This document shows, piece after piece, positions 1 through 8,380 of a stretch of DNA of 64,000 nt. The translations under genes were made by a program, and so were the position numbers. The first letter of the stretch is position 1; the number at the start of each line of letters is the position of its first letter. Origin of the DNA: Brevibacterium sp. S22 (GTDB lineage Bacteria; Actinomycetota; Actinomycetes; Actinomycetales; Brevibacteriaceae); contig NZ_RHFG01000021.1 of the NCBI RefSeq assembly GCF_004745485.1, positions 1 to 64,000 of the forward strand, given 5' to 3'. A model generated the notes under the pieces. It had not been told where the DNA came from. It searched no databases and worked only from the letters and a program-made list of their open reading frames with translations.

Positions 1-744
1 CGTGGGGGCCAGTGCGGCCTCGGCGGGGGTGGATGGGGATGAGGGATCTGCCGTCGATCTCGTCCAGGAGGTCAGGCGTTTCGTCACCTGCTCGCGGTCG
101 AGGAGGATGAAGAAGAAGGCGAGGAGGACGAAGGCCATGAGCACGATGTCGAGGAGGCTGGTGCGGGAGTGGACGAAGTGCTCGCCGTCGATGGCGAGCA
201 GGCCGGCGGCGACGCAGGCGAAGAACGCCGAGCGGAAGAGCTTCCAGGCGATGACGCCGAGGAGGAAGACCGTGAGTGTGCCGATGATCGCCACGGCGAA
301 GCGCCAGCCGAATGAGTCGTCGGCGCCGAAGAGGTCGATGCCCCATCCGATGAGCCATTTGCCCAGAGGCGGGTGAACGACGTATTCGGGCGTGGATTCG
401 ATGACGCTGGGGTCGCCGGCGTTGAAGGAGTCGTCGGCGTGCTCGGGCCAGGAGCGCTCATAGCCGAAGTTGAAGACCGAGTAGCCGTCCTTGACGTAAT
501 AGGTCTCGTCGAAGATCAGGCGGTGAGGAAAGTCGAGGCGGAAGAGGCGCAGGGCAGCGCCGATTCCGGTGATGACGAGCAGGGCAGGCCACATCCACAA
601 TGGCGCGCGGGTGGCCCACATGCCCGCGTGGAAGGTTTCGCGGCGCATCGCAGCGGCGCCGGCACGCACCTTTTCGCGTTTCCTCGCCAGGCGCTCGCGG
701 GCGATGCGCCGGGTGGGGGCCGGGGAGTCTGCGGTGTGTGTCAT
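1..744 (-). CDS. Dolichyl-phosphate-mannose-protein mannosyltransferase (PMT, GT39 family), 3' part cut by window edge
   Basis: Membrane glycosyltransferase expected to move mannose from polyprenyl-phosphate-mannose onto Ser/Thr of exported proteins. The frame opens at an ATG at 744 and stays open to base 1, giving the first 248 residues; the stop lies outside the window. A basic cytoplasmic tail (about 45 residues) precedes a first membrane helix (residues 48-68). Then come the family hallmarks: the acidic DETYYVKD motif (79-86, DE being the catalytic pair in PMTs) and HPPLGKW (124-130), followed by further hydrophobic helices. In many actinobacteria this gene is divergent from rsmI; here three DUF4190 genes lie between them. 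Family assignment is firm; substrates are not visible. Confidence 0.9.
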   Translation of the reverse strand, partial: MTHTADSPAPTRRIARERLARKREKVRAGAAAMRRETFHAGMWATRAPLWMWPALLVITGIGAALRLFRLDFPHRLIFDETYYVKDGYSVFNFGYERSWPEHADDSFNAGDPSVIESTPEYVVHPPLGKWLIGWGIDLFGADDSFGWRFAVAIIGTLTVFLLGVIAWKLFRSAFFACVAAGLLAIDGEHFVHSRTSLLDIVLMAFVLLAFFFILLDREQVTKRLTSWTRSTADPSSPSTPAEAALAPT

Positions 745-876
745 CGGAGTCCAGTTTAGAGATCTCGGCGGGCGGAGCTCTCATGCGACCCGCAGGGATG
801 AGACGCGCTGTTGAGGGTGATGGGAGTCGGTGAGGTGTTGGGAGTCGACGGTATGGGGAGTGAAGGTGGGTCGATT

Positions 877-923
877 GGGCCGGCGACGGTCGGACGGGCC
901 GGCGATGGTCGGGTGGGCCGGCG
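877..923. repeat. 19-bp tandem repeat in divergent intergenic region
   Basis: Three copies of a unit beginning GGGCCGGCG start at 877, 896 and 915, with a period of exactly 19 bp (GACGGTCGGAC, then ATGGTCGGGT between cores). They lie in the 270-bp gap between the mannosyltransferase start and the first DUF4190 gene. No promoter boxes are obvious by eye. The unit shares the ACGGTCGG string with the interspersed repeats described elsewhere in this window. Confidence 0.6.
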
Positions 924-1014
924 TGGCATGAGGTTCGGCACCTTGAGCGAGATTCCTGGGCATTCGCCAATGCGCATCACTAGAGTAGTGGGAGACAGCC
1001 GGAGTCCGAGCGAA

Positions 1015-1833
1015 ATGGTGCACAACGTGTCGAACAATCCCAACTACCGCCCGAGCGACCCTCCCCAGGTCGGCTCGCAGCAGTTCAACAACAACTATGG
1101 ATCCCAGCCGCAGCCCGGGATGGGACAGTCGAGCCAGTATGGGTCCGGCTCGAGCCAGTATGGGTCCGGCTCGAGCCAGTATGGGTCCGGCTCGGGGCAG
1201 TACGGGTCCGGCGCTAGTCAGTATGGGTCCGGCTCGGACCAGTATTCGCAGGGGCAGCCGTATGGTCAGGGCGGAAACTACGGACAGTTCGGCGCCTATG
1301 GTCAGCAGAATTCGTATGGACAGCCCGGCGGCTACAGCCAGCCCGGCGGCTACAGCCAGCCCGGCGGCTACAGCCAGCCCGGAGCTTACGACGCCTATAG
1401 CCAGCCCGGCGCCTACAGCCAGCCCGGAGCTTACGACGTCTACAGCCAACAAGGCGCGTACAGCCAGCCGATGACCTACGGCGCGCAGCCGATCTACGTC
1501 CGGCCTGCACCCAACAAGATGGCTGTGTGGGCGATGTGGATGGGCATCATCGGAATCGGCGGAGGGTTCGTCTGCGGTCTGCTGTCGATGGTCCCGTTCA
1601 TCGGCATCATCTTCAGCATCATCGCTCTGTTCCTCTGGATCGCGCCGGTGCTCGCTGTCATCTTCGGCCACATCGGTCTCAGCCAGATCAAACGCACCGG
1701 CGAAGAAGGCAGCGGACAGGCGATCGCCGGCCTGATCATCGGCTATATCAGCATTGCGCTCGGGCTGATCGGGTTCATCATCGTGATCGGCTTCTTCGGC
1801 ATCGGCTTCCTCGGCATGATGGGCAGCTACTGA
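1015..1833 (+). CDS. DUF4190 domain membrane protein with repetitive Gly/Gln/Tyr/Ser N-terminus
   Basis: Predicted 272-residue membrane protein of unknown function. The start at 1015 (ATG, with GGAG about 10 bases upstream) is preferred over an in-frame start at 811 because the upstream translation is low complexity and has no homology signal. Residues 1-165 are hydrophilic and repetitive: SSQYGSG heptads, then YSQPGG-type hexads. The C-terminal 100 residues hold two hydrophobic segments around the DUF4190 signature (GHIGLSQIKRTGEEGSGQAIAGLIIGY split across the loop and second helix). It is the first of three paralogous genes in a row. The repeat region could act as an extracellular or cytoplasmic low-complexity tail; topology is not determined. 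Confidence 0.8.
   Translation: MVHNVSNNPNYRPSDPPQVGSQQFNNNYGSQPQPGMGQSSQYGSGSSQYGSGSSQYGSGSGQYGSGASQYGSGSDQYSQGQPYGQGGNYGQFGAYGQQNSYGQPGGYSQPGGYSQPGGYSQPGAYDAYSQPGAYSQPGAYDVYSQQGAYSQPMTYGAQPIYVRPAPNKMAVWAMWMGIIGIGGGFVCGLLSMVPFIGIIFSIIALFLWIAPVLAVIFGHIGLSQIKRTGEEGSGQAIAGLIIGYISIALGLIGFIIVIGFFGIGFLGMMGSY
1129..1470 (+). repeat. In-frame coding tandem repeats (21-bp and 18-bp units)
   Basis: Two repeat arrays lie inside the first DUF4190 gene. From 1129 there are five near-identical 21-bp units (TCGAGCCAGTATGGGTCCGGC) and a partial sixth, encoding SSQYGSG. From 1321 there are 18-bp units (CAGCCCGGCGGCTACAGC) encoding QPGGYS, three perfect and several diverged. The unit lengths are multiples of three, so copy number changes keep the frame. 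Near-identity at the DNA level suggests recent expansion. Confidence 0.9.
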
Positions 1834-2057
1834 GGCACCGCGCGTGACCTGGGATGGCAGCCCTCGGTCACGTGGGTACGGGACGGTGCAGCCGCCTCGG
1901 CGAGGATGTTCTGCAACGGGTGGTGCAGGACTGCAACACGATTCGGCCGCTGTGCTCGCTGTACGTGGGTAGCGTTGATTTCAGACATTGGGACAGCCGT
2001 CGAGGACGGCCCGGAACAGACTCGACGATCAACGACAGCCAGCGGAACGGAACGGAC

Positions 2058-2555
2058 ATGAACACACGTGTACTGCCCCTCGGGAGCTCCTACACCGGAT
2101 CGAACGGCTCGCCCCACGCACCCGTCGCGGCCCACTCGCCTGCAGCGGGACGCATACCCGTCGCGGCCCACGCACCGTTTGCCCTCCACTCGTCCGCACC
2201 GGTTCGCACTCCTGCGCCGATCCAGGCGCCGGTCACCTACGGAAACCGGGCACCGGTCGTCATCTACCAACAGGTGGCGCCGACGAACACCTCGGCGATC
2301 GTGGCGTTGGTGCTCACGCTCATCTCGTTCGTCACCTCGGTGTTCTTCCTTGGCTTCATCGGAATCATCTTCGGCCACGCAGCCCGCTCGCAGATCAAGG
2401 CCCGCTGGGAGCGCGGCAACGGCATGGCCGTGGCCGCACTGTGGCTGGGCTATCTGAGCGTAATCTTCTGGGTCGTGTTCTGGCTGATCTACTTCGGCGT
2501 CATCGCCCTCGTGATCGGCACGGCCATCGCCGTCGGAGGAGGAACCGTCAGCTGA
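2058..2555 (+). CDS. DUF4190 domain membrane protein
   Basis: 165-residue paralogue of the preceding gene. ATG at 2058 was chosen because the homologous, proline/alanine-rich tail starts there and the upstream frame (to 1854) looks non-coding. Residues 1-75 are a hydrophilic Pro/Ala/His-rich tail with PVAAH repeats. Residues 76-165 contain two long hydrophobic helices separated by the conserved loop GHAARSQIKARWERGNGMA, the DUF4190 signature. Function unknown. The 224 bp before it (1834-2057) show no gene or clear regulatory motif. Confidence 0.75.
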   Translation: MNTRVLPLGSSYTGSNGSPHAPVAAHSPAAGRIPVAAHAPFALHSSAPVRTPAPIQAPVTYGNRAPVVIYQQVAPTNTSAIVALVLTLISFVTSVFFLGFIGIIFGHAARSQIKARWERGNGMAVAALWLGYLSVIFWVVFWLIYFGVIALVIGTAIAVGGGTVS

Positions 2556-2720
2556 GGCGGCGGATCCCGGCGAGCCCGTCGCAGCAACCGCCCCACGAAC
2601 CCAGCCCAAGGCCCCGGACCACGCCCCCGTCCCTCAACTGTGATTGACCTGTAACCGCCCCGCCTTTTGCCGCCATCGACGACTCTGTACCGTTGAAGGC
2701 AACCACAAGGAGACTTCGCT

Positions 2721-3155
2721 ATGAGCAGCCAGAACAACTGGAACAACCCGGACATGTACTACCAGCAGCCTCAGCCGAACGCGGGCGGCTCATACGGTGC
2801 CCAGTCCTACAGCCAGAACAACGCCTACGCGGCCAATGCGCAGTACGCCGGCGGGCCCGGCTACATGTACCAGCAGCTTCCGCCGACGAACGTGTTGGCC
2901 ATCGTCGGCATGTGCGCGTCGATCTTCGGCTTCATCTCGTCCGTGTTCCTCGGCGGCATCGCCGGCGTCATCATGGGTCACATCGCCCGCAAACAGATCC
3001 GCGAACGCGGAGAACGCGGCGACGGCATGGCGATCGCAGCACTGTGGGTCGGCTACATCGGCACCGCACTCTGGATCCTCTTCTGGGTCGTCTACGTCGG
3101 AATCTTCGTCCTCATCTTCGGCGCGGCAATGGTCGGCGCAGGTTCGTCCAGTTGA
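2721..3155 (+). CDS. DUF4190 domain membrane protein
   Basis: 144-residue third member of the tandem family, with the best-defined start: AAGGAG about 8 bases before ATG 2721. An Asn/Gln/Tyr-rich tail (residues 1-55) precedes two hydrophobic helices flanking GHIARKQIRERGERGDGMA. Its last codons overlap the next gene: the TGA at 3153-3155 lies inside the likely TTG start of rsmI. It shares the two-helix core with the two upstream genes but has no long tandem repeat, so the triplication is old enough for the tails to have diverged completely. Confidence 0.8.
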   Translation: MSSQNNWNNPDMYYQQPQPNAGGSYGAQSYSQNNAYAANAQYAGGPGYMYQQLPPTNVLAIVGMCASIFGFISSVFLGGIAGVIMGHIARKQIRERGERGDGMAIAALWVGYIGTALWILFWVVYVGIFVLIFGAAMVGAGSSS

Positions 3156-4120
3156 GTTCAGACTCCATCGAATCCTCTGACCAGGGTGCCCGCACTGACC
3201 GCGGGATCGGCGACGACGACCTCGCCGAGGGGGCCGTGCCCGACGACATCGACCAGACCGACGACGCGGTGCTGGGATCCGGTCCGCACCTCACCGGCGG
3301 TCGACTCATCCTGGTCGGGACTCCGATCGGCAACCTCGGCGATGCGAGTCCGCGAATGCGGCAGGCCATCGAAACCGCCGATGTCATCGCCGCCGAGGAC
3401 ACACGCCGGTTCCTGTCCCTGGCGCAGCGGCTCCAGCTGAGCCACACGAAGCGGGTCATCAGCGTCTTCGACCACAACGAGGGTCACCGCGCGCCCGAGC
3501 TCGTCGAGATCATCGCCGCTGGTGAGACCGTTGTTCTGCTCTCCGACGCGGGTATGCCCGCGGTCTCCGACCCCGGGTATCGCGTCGTCAAGGCCTGCGC
3601 CGAGGCGGGTCAACTGATCACGTCCACGCCGGGTCCCTCCGCAGTGCTCACGGCTCTCGCCGTCTCGGGGCTGCCCAGCGACCGATTCAGCTTCGAAGGA
3701 TTCCTGCCGCGCAAGTCCGGGCAGCGCAAGACTCTGCTGACCGAGCTCAAGGCCGAGAAGCGGACGATGGTGTTCTTCGAAAGCCCGCACCGCATCGCCG
3801 ATGCGATGGACGACTTCGCCGAGGTCATCGGCATCGACCGTCCCATGGCCATCAGCCGTGAACTGACGAAGACCTACGAGGAGACTCTGCGCGGGACCGT
3901 CGGATCCCTGCGCGATCAGGCTGTCGACGGACTGCGCGGGGAACTGACCCTCGTGCTCGCCGGGGCCACCGAGGTCGAGTCGGCTCCGGAGGACCACCTC
4001 GGCGAGGTCAGTGCGCTGGTCGATTCCGGTGTCCGGGCCAAGGATGCGGCAGGGCAGGTGGCGAAGAAGTTCGGCCTGTCGAAGCGCGACGTCTACGAAG
4101 CCTGGCTCCACCGCGAGTGA
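3152..4120 (+). CDS. rsmI: 16S rRNA (cytidine(1402)-2'-O)-methyltransferase RsmI
   Basis: SAM-dependent methyltransferase that 2'-O-methylates C1402 of 16S rRNA in the decoding centre. The protein has the tetrapyrrole-methylase fold signatures: LVGTPIGNLGD near the N-terminus, LLSDAGMPAVSDPGY in the middle, then FFESPHRI, and a C-terminal HTH-like tail (AAGQVAKKFGLSKRDVYEAW). The start is uncertain. TTG 3152 overlaps the DUF4190 stop by three bases and gives 322 residues; GTG 3236 or GTG 3269 would give a length closer to typical RsmI and remove an acidic, non-conserved leader. The function call is firm. Confidence 0.9.
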   Translation: MSSDSIESSDQGARTDRGIGDDDLAEGAVPDDIDQTDDAVLGSGPHLTGGRLILVGTPIGNLGDASPRMRQAIETADVIAAEDTRRFLSLAQRLQLSHTKRVISVFDHNEGHRAPELVEIIAAGETVVLLSDAGMPAVSDPGYRVVKACAEAGQLITSTPGPSAVLTALAVSGLPSDRFSFEGFLPRKSGQRKTLLTELKAEKRTMVFFESPHRIADAMDDFAEVIGIDRPMAISRELTKTYEETLRGTVGSLRDQAVDGLRGELTLVLAGATEVESAPEDHLGEVSALVDSGVRAKDAAGQVAKKFGLSKRDVYEAWLHRE

Positions 4121-4182
4121 GGGCTGCTCGGTCACGGGCAGCGAGTGAGGCGACTCGTGCGCAATAGGGTGTGGACAATTGG

Positions 4183-4246
4183 CAGCCCAGTTTTGAGTGA
4201 GTAGCCCATATTTGAAGGTGGGCTATTCACCGCAAGCTGGGTTATC
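4183..4246. repeat. Nested palindromic repeat, copy 1 (loop TATTTGAAGG)
   Basis: An inner stem GTGAGTAGCCCA (4197-4208) pairs with TGGGCTATTCAC (4219-4230) around the 10-nt loop TATTTGAAGG. An outer pair GCCCAG (4185-4190) and CTGGGT (4237-4242) encloses it. Copy 2 at 5551-5610 has identical inner stems. The element follows rsmI and precedes the AbiEi-like gene. The rest of the 339-bp gap (4121-4459) holds no gene I can support. The hairpin could also terminate rsmI transcription, but no T-run follows. Confidence 0.8.
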
Positions 4247-4459
4247 AGCGAGGTTGAACGGCTGGGTAGCGCTGTCCGCATGCGCTCCCGGGAGCGGAGG
4301 GCGCGAGTTCACGGAGCCGGGCGCCGACTCGACTCGAGCGCTGACGCTTGTTGATGGACTCCTTGCTGAGGCACCGTCGCCGTGTGGACGCCCGAGCTGA
4401 TTCCACAGCAACTGAATTGAGCATTGCGGTATCAGAACCTGGTTCGGCAGTGTGCCGAC

Positions 4460-5524
4460 ATGAAGAACAACGTCGTGTATTTCAAGGATCTTCGCAATGC
4501 AGGAGCCTCCACGGCAGACATCCGCAGCGCACTGGGATGCTGTCTGCGGAAGCTCTCTCGTGGAGTCTATTCGGTAGTCAGGCGGTGTGAAGTCCGTGCC
4601 CACCGATACCTCACTCCCTTCGCCACGGACTCAGCGTGGATGACGTATCACGAGGAACGACGTGATGAAGAGCGTTCCCAACAGCGCAGGTACGAGGCGA
4701 ATCTGAAGCGTCTGCAGGTCCTCCATTATCCTCACTACCGCGCAGGAGACACCGTGTTCGGGGTCTCGGCGGCACGGCTGCACAGAATCGGTATGTTCGA
4801 CGAGCCGGATGAACCAGTTTCGGTGTTCCATCCCGTGTCGAGCACCAAATCAACCGAGCTGATCAGGCGACGCAGAACAATCTCAGCTGAAGACGTCTGC
4901 CAGGTGGAGGGGCTTCGAGTCACATCTCCGGCCCGAACTGCATTGGATCTGCGGGCCGAGCTCGGCAGCGCTGCGGCGTTTGCTGCGATGGAACAGGTGG
5001 TCAGATGGCATCTCCTCGGCAACGACGAAGATCTGATCTTCAGGCTCGGATATCCGTCGCATCTGCCGGACGAGGTGCCGGGTGCAGTCGCAGCCCTGTT
5101 TGGAGCACCCATTGCTCGCCTGGCGCGGGGCGGCAAAGTGGCTGCGAAGCTGGTCGCACTCGTATCACCGTTGTCCGAAAGCTATGCGGAGAGCAGAGCC
5201 GCTTTCAACCTGCATCTCTTGGGTCTGCACGACTTCGCGCAGCAGGTGAATATTGCCGATGGAAGCCGACTTCTGACGAGACTCGACTTCCTCCTTCGCG
5301 AGGACAAAGTCGCTCTCTATGTGGATGGGACCCAGAAGTACGTTGAAGGCGGCTTTGACGTGATGAACAAAGAGAGCCGACAGCATAATCGACTGTTGGC
5401 GATGGGCTTCAAGGTGTTGCGTTTCAAATTCAATGAGGTTCTGGACCCGACGATCTTCGGACGGAAGCTCTTCTCTCAAGCACCTGAACTGCGTCGTCGA
5501 TGCGGAGAACCACTGGTTCTGTGA
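4460..5524 (+). CDS. AbiEi-like N-terminal domain protein with DUF559/Vsr-like C-terminus
   Basis: 354-residue protein of a family common in actinobacteria: an N-terminal winged-helix segment resembling the AbiEi antitoxin domain (LRNAGASTADIRSAL then LSRGVYSV, residues 11-39), a central region, and a C-terminal endonuclease-like segment (about 270-345) with LDF, YVDG and a final RQHNRLLAMGFKVLRF. In DUF559/Vsr-like proteins the YVDG position is usually E-x-D-G; here the glutamate is a tyrosine, so nuclease activity is doubtful. ATG 4460 gives the expected N-terminus; a TTG at 4424 is possible. The gene is less GC-rich than its neighbours and sits alone between two copies of a palindromic repeat, suggesting transfer. 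The function (defence, antitoxin or other) is not demonstrable here, and no AbiEii partner is adjacent. Confidence 0.7.
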   Translation: MKNNVVYFKDLRNAGASTADIRSALGCCLRKLSRGVYSVVRRCEVRAHRYLTPFATDSAWMTYHEERRDEERSQQRRYEANLKRLQVLHYPHYRAGDTVFGVSAARLHRIGMFDEPDEPVSVFHPVSSTKSTELIRRRRTISAEDVCQVEGLRVTSPARTALDLRAELGSAAAFAAMEQVVRWHLLGNDEDLIFRLGYPSHLPDEVPGAVAALFGAPIARLARGGKVAAKLVALVSPLSESYAESRAAFNLHLLGLHDFAQQVNIADGSRLLTRLDFLLREDKVALYVDGTQKYVEGGFDVMNKESRQHNRLLAMGFKVLRFKFNEVLDPTIFGRKLFSQAPELRRRCGEPLVL

Positions 5525-5550
5525 ATTGGTGTCCGGGTGCGAACCGTTTC

Positions 5551-5610
5551 AGCCCAGTCCGAGGTGAGTAGCCCACCTTCAAACATGGGCTATTCACCGC
5601 CAACTGGGCT
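5551..5610. repeat. Nested palindromic repeat, copy 2 (loop CCTTCAAACA)
   Basis: The inner stem GTGAGTAGCCCA (5564-5575) and TGGGCTATTCAC (5586-5597) is identical to copy 1 at 4197-4230. The loop CCTTCAAACA is the reverse complement of the copy 1 loop at 9 of 10 positions. The outer pair is AGCCCAG (5551-5557) and CTGGGCT (5604-5610). Flanking bases match copy 1 in direct orientation, so only the loop is flipped. It follows the AbiEi-like stop by 26 bp and may serve as its terminator. Confidence 0.8.
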
Positions 5611-5687
5611 ACTGGCGAAGACTTGCCGAGTGTCGCCTGCGGACCCGTGCGCGCCCGCAACCGCAAGTCCCTTAGACTGAGTTCCCT

Positions 5688-7403
5688 ATGGGTTACTACT
5701 TGACGACAGCGATTGCCTACCCCAACGGGGCCATTCACATCGGGCATGCCTATGAGTACATTGCGGCCGACACGATCGCCCGGTTCAAGCGACTGGACAA
5801 TCACGATGTCTTCTTCGCAACCGGCACGGATGAGCACGGTCTGAAGATGCTGCAGGCGGCGAACAAGCTCGGCATCACCCCCAAGCAGCTCGCTGACGAC
5901 AACGCGAAGAACTTCCGCGACACCCAGCTCGCCCTCGGCTCGACCTTCGACCGGTTCATCCGCACCACCGACGAAGATCACTACACCGCGTCGCAGGCGA
6001 TCTGGCGCAAGCTCGAAGAGGCCGGCGACATCTACCTCGACACGTACTCCGGCTGGTACTCCGTGCGCGACGAAGCCTTCTACACCGACGACGAGACCGA
6101 GGTCGTCGACGGCGTCCGCCTGTCCAAAGAGACCCACACCGAGGTGACCTGGACCGAAGAGGAGTCCTACTTCTTCCGCCTCTCGAAGTACCAGGACAAG
6201 CTGCTCGAGCTGTACAAGAACCACCCCGAGTTCATCGGCCCCGACTCCCGCCGCAACGAGATCGCCTCCTTCGTCGCTTCCGGACTGAAGGACCTCTCGG
6301 TTTCTCGCACCACCTTCGACTGGGGTGTGCCGGTGCCCGGCAATGAGAAGCACGTGATGTACGTGTGGATCGACGCTCTGACGAACTACATCACCGCCGC
6401 CGGCTTCCCGGATGACGAGGAGAAGTTCGCGAAGTGGTGGCCCGCCGACGTCCACATCATCGGCAAGGACATCATCCGCTTCCACAGCGTCTACTGGCCC
6501 GCCTTCCTCATGAGCGCGGGAATCGAGCTGCCGGGGCGCGTCCATGCTCACGGCTTCCTCTTCAACTCCGGTGAGAAGATGTCGAAGTCCGTCGGCAACG
6601 TCGTCGATCCGCTCGACCTCGTCGACGCCTTCGGCCTGGACACCCTGCGCTTCTTCCTCTTCCGCGAATTCTCCTACGGCCACGACGGCTCGTACACGAA
6701 GGACTCGATCATCACCCGGAAGAACTCCGACCTCGCCAACGAGTACGGCAACCTCGCCCAGCGCTCCCTGTCGATGATCGCGAAGAACTGCGACGCCCAG
6801 GTGCCCCGTCCAGGCACCCTCACCGAGGCGGACGAGAAGCTCCTCGCTCTTGCCCGTGCCGTACCCGACACCGCCCGCCGCCACGTCGACACCCAGGCCC
6901 TCCACCTCTACGTCGAGGCCTGCTGGAAGGTGTTGTCCGAGGCCAACCGCTACTTCTCCGCTCAGGAGCCGTGGAAGCTGAAGAAGACCGATCCGGATCG
7001 CATGGCCACCGTGCTGTGGGTGACGATCGAGGTCGTGCGCATCGTCTCCATCCTCATCCAGCCGGTCATGCCCGAATCCGCCGGTAAGATCCTCGACCTC
7101 CTCGGCGTGCCCGCGGGTGTCGGCGAGGCCGGGGCGAAGGTCCTACCGACCGCGACTGAGTCCGGTTCCGGCGCCGAGGCGATGGAAGCCGTATCCGCGA
7201 GTGCGGCCATCGGTGTCGCCGCCGGTGCCGCCTACGCCTCGGCAGCACTCGCGCCGAACGTCGCCGAGGCGGCCGCCGACGGGATCGCCGCCGCCGAGGC
7301 GGACCCCCGGTCCTTCGCGGCCGTGGAGTTCCCGCTCGAACCGGGCACCCCGCTGCCGAAGCCCGAGCCCGTGTTCCCGAAGTTCGTGGAGGAGACCGAG
7401 TAA
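5688..7403 (+). CDS. metG: Methionine-tRNA ligase
   Basis: Class I aminoacyl-tRNA synthetase charging tRNA-Met and the initiator tRNA. HIGH (HIGHAYEY, about residues 18-25) and KMSKS (EKMSKSVGN, about 297) are both intact, followed by the alpha-helical anticodon-binding domain containing the W-K-L-x-K motif. The protein is 571 residues. After the anticodon domain there is an unusual Ala/Glu-rich stretch of about 60 residues (roughly 490-545) before a conserved-looking C-terminal [10 protein letters not shown] segment. It overlaps tatD by one base (TAATG). Start ATG 5688 gives the standard N-terminus; the Shine-Dalgarno is weak. Confidence 0.97.
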   Translation: MGYYLTTAIAYPNGAIHIGHAYEYIAADTIARFKRLDNHDVFFATGTDEHGLKMLQAANKLGITPKQLADDNAKNFRDTQLALGSTFDRFIRTTDEDHYTASQAIWRKLEEAGDIYLDTYSGWYSVRDEAFYTDDETEVVDGVRLSKETHTEVTWTEEESYFFRLSKYQDKLLELYKNHPEFIGPDSRRNEIASFVASGLKDLSVSRTTFDWGVPVPGNEKHVMYVWIDALTNYITAAGFPDDEEKFAKWWPADVHIIGKDIIRFHSVYWPAFLMSAGIELPGRVHAHGFLFNSGEKMSKSVGNVVDPLDLVDAFGLDTLRFFLFREFSYGHDGSYTKDSIITRKNSDLANEYGNLAQRSLSMIAKNCDAQVPRPGTLTEADEKLLALARAVPDTARRHVDTQALHLYVEACWKVLSEANRYFSAQEPWKLKKTDPDRMATVLWVTIEVVRIVSILIQPVMPESAGKILDLLGVPAGVGEAGAKVLPTATESGSGAEAMEAVSASAAIGVAAGAAYASAALAPNVAEAAADGIAAAEADPRSFAAVEFPLEPGTPLPKPEPVFPKFVEETE

Positions 7404-8380
7404 TGGCCTCGCGCGCCGCCGGAACCTATCCACCGGTGCCCGAACCACTCGCTCACCCCGTCGTCGACACCCACACCCACCTCGACATCTGCACGGGTGT
7501 GCGGCTGCCGTTGGGTGCCGGCGAGCCCGAACCCGAGGTGACACCGAGCGAGGACGAAGAGTTCCCGTCGCTGGACTTCTTCCACGACACCGCCGCCGAG
7601 GCGGGGGTCCGTCGCGTCGTCCAGATCGGCTGCGACCTTCCGGCGGCCCGGTGGACGACCGAACTCGTCGCCTCTCAGTACCCAGGTACCACCGAGGCGG
7701 CCGGAATCACCGACTCCGCCTCCGTTCCCGCGCCGCCGACCGCCGGTCGGACGTGGATGCTCGGGGGAGCGGCTCTCCATCCGAATGAAGCACCGCGACT
7801 GGCCGAGCGAGGTCTGCTCGACGACGCGCTCACCGAGATCGAATCTCTCGTGAACTCGCACGAGCGCATGCGTGTGGTGGGGGAGACCGGCCTCGACTAC
7901 TTCCGTACGGGTGAAGAAGGAGTGGCCGAACAGCAGCGCTCCTTCCGCGCCCACATCGAGATCGCCAAGCGCACCGGACGTGCCCTGCAGATCCACGATC
8001 GGGAGGCCCACGCCGATGTGCTGCGCATCCTCAAAGAGGAAGGCGCCCCCGAGGTCACGATCTTCCACTGCTACTCCGGTGACGAAGCGATGGCTCGTGA
8101 GTGTGCCGAGGCTGGCTACTTCATGTCCTTCGCCGGCAACCTCACGTTCAAGAACGCCGATGAGCTGCGTCGGGCCGCGGCCGCGGCGCCGCTCGAACTG
8201 CTGCTGACGGAGACCGACGCTCCGTTCCTCACACCGCACCCGCACCGCGGGAAGCCGGGAGGGCCCTACCTCACCGCGATCACGGCGCGGAAACTCGCCG
8301 AGGTGCGCGGGATGAACGAAGAGGATCTGTGCGCTGCCGTGTGGAACAACGCAGAGCGAGCCCTCGGCAGCTGGGACTGA
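7403..8380 (+). CDS. tatD: TatD family metal-dependent hydrolase
   Basis: Predicted TIM-barrel deoxyribonuclease-type hydrolase of the TatD family. Visible metal/active-site motifs: DTHTHLD (residues 21-27), GETGLDY (about 155), a mid-protein IHDREAH, FHCYSG, and TETDAPFLTPHPHRGKP near the C-terminus. It is 325 residues, longer than the usual 260, because of an insert after the first motif (about 35 residues rich in Pro/Glu) and a second one before GAALHPNE. It is translationally coupled to metG (TAATG). The metG-tatD-rpf order is the standard actinobacterial arrangement. Confidence 0.93.
   Translation: MASRAAGTYPPVPEPLAHPVVDTHTHLDICTGVRLPLGAGEPEPEVTPSEDEEFPSLDFFHDTAAEAGVRRVVQIGCDLPAARWTTELVASQYPGTTEAAGITDSASVPAPPTAGRTWMLGGAALHPNEAPRLAERGLLDDALTEIESLVNSHERMRVVGETGLDYFRTGEEGVAEQQRSFRAHIEIAKRTGRALQIHDREAHADVLRILKEEGAPEVTIFHCYSGDEAMARECAEAGYFMSFAGNLTFKNADELRRAAAAAPLELLLTETDAPFLTPHPHRGKPGGPYLTAITARKLAEVRGMNEEDLCAAVWNNAERALGSWD

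Noticed and set aside
811..1014. Upstream extension of the first DUF4190 gene
   Set aside because: Upstream peptide is low complexity derived from the 19-bp repeats; a Shine-Dalgarno exists only for the later ATG.
1129..1470. CRISPR array
   Set aside because: Repeats are contiguous 21/18-bp coding units without unique spacers; they are translated low-complexity repeats.
4197..4400. 67-codon frame over the palindromic repeat
   Set aside because: Entirely repeat and spacer DNA, no ribosome site or homology.
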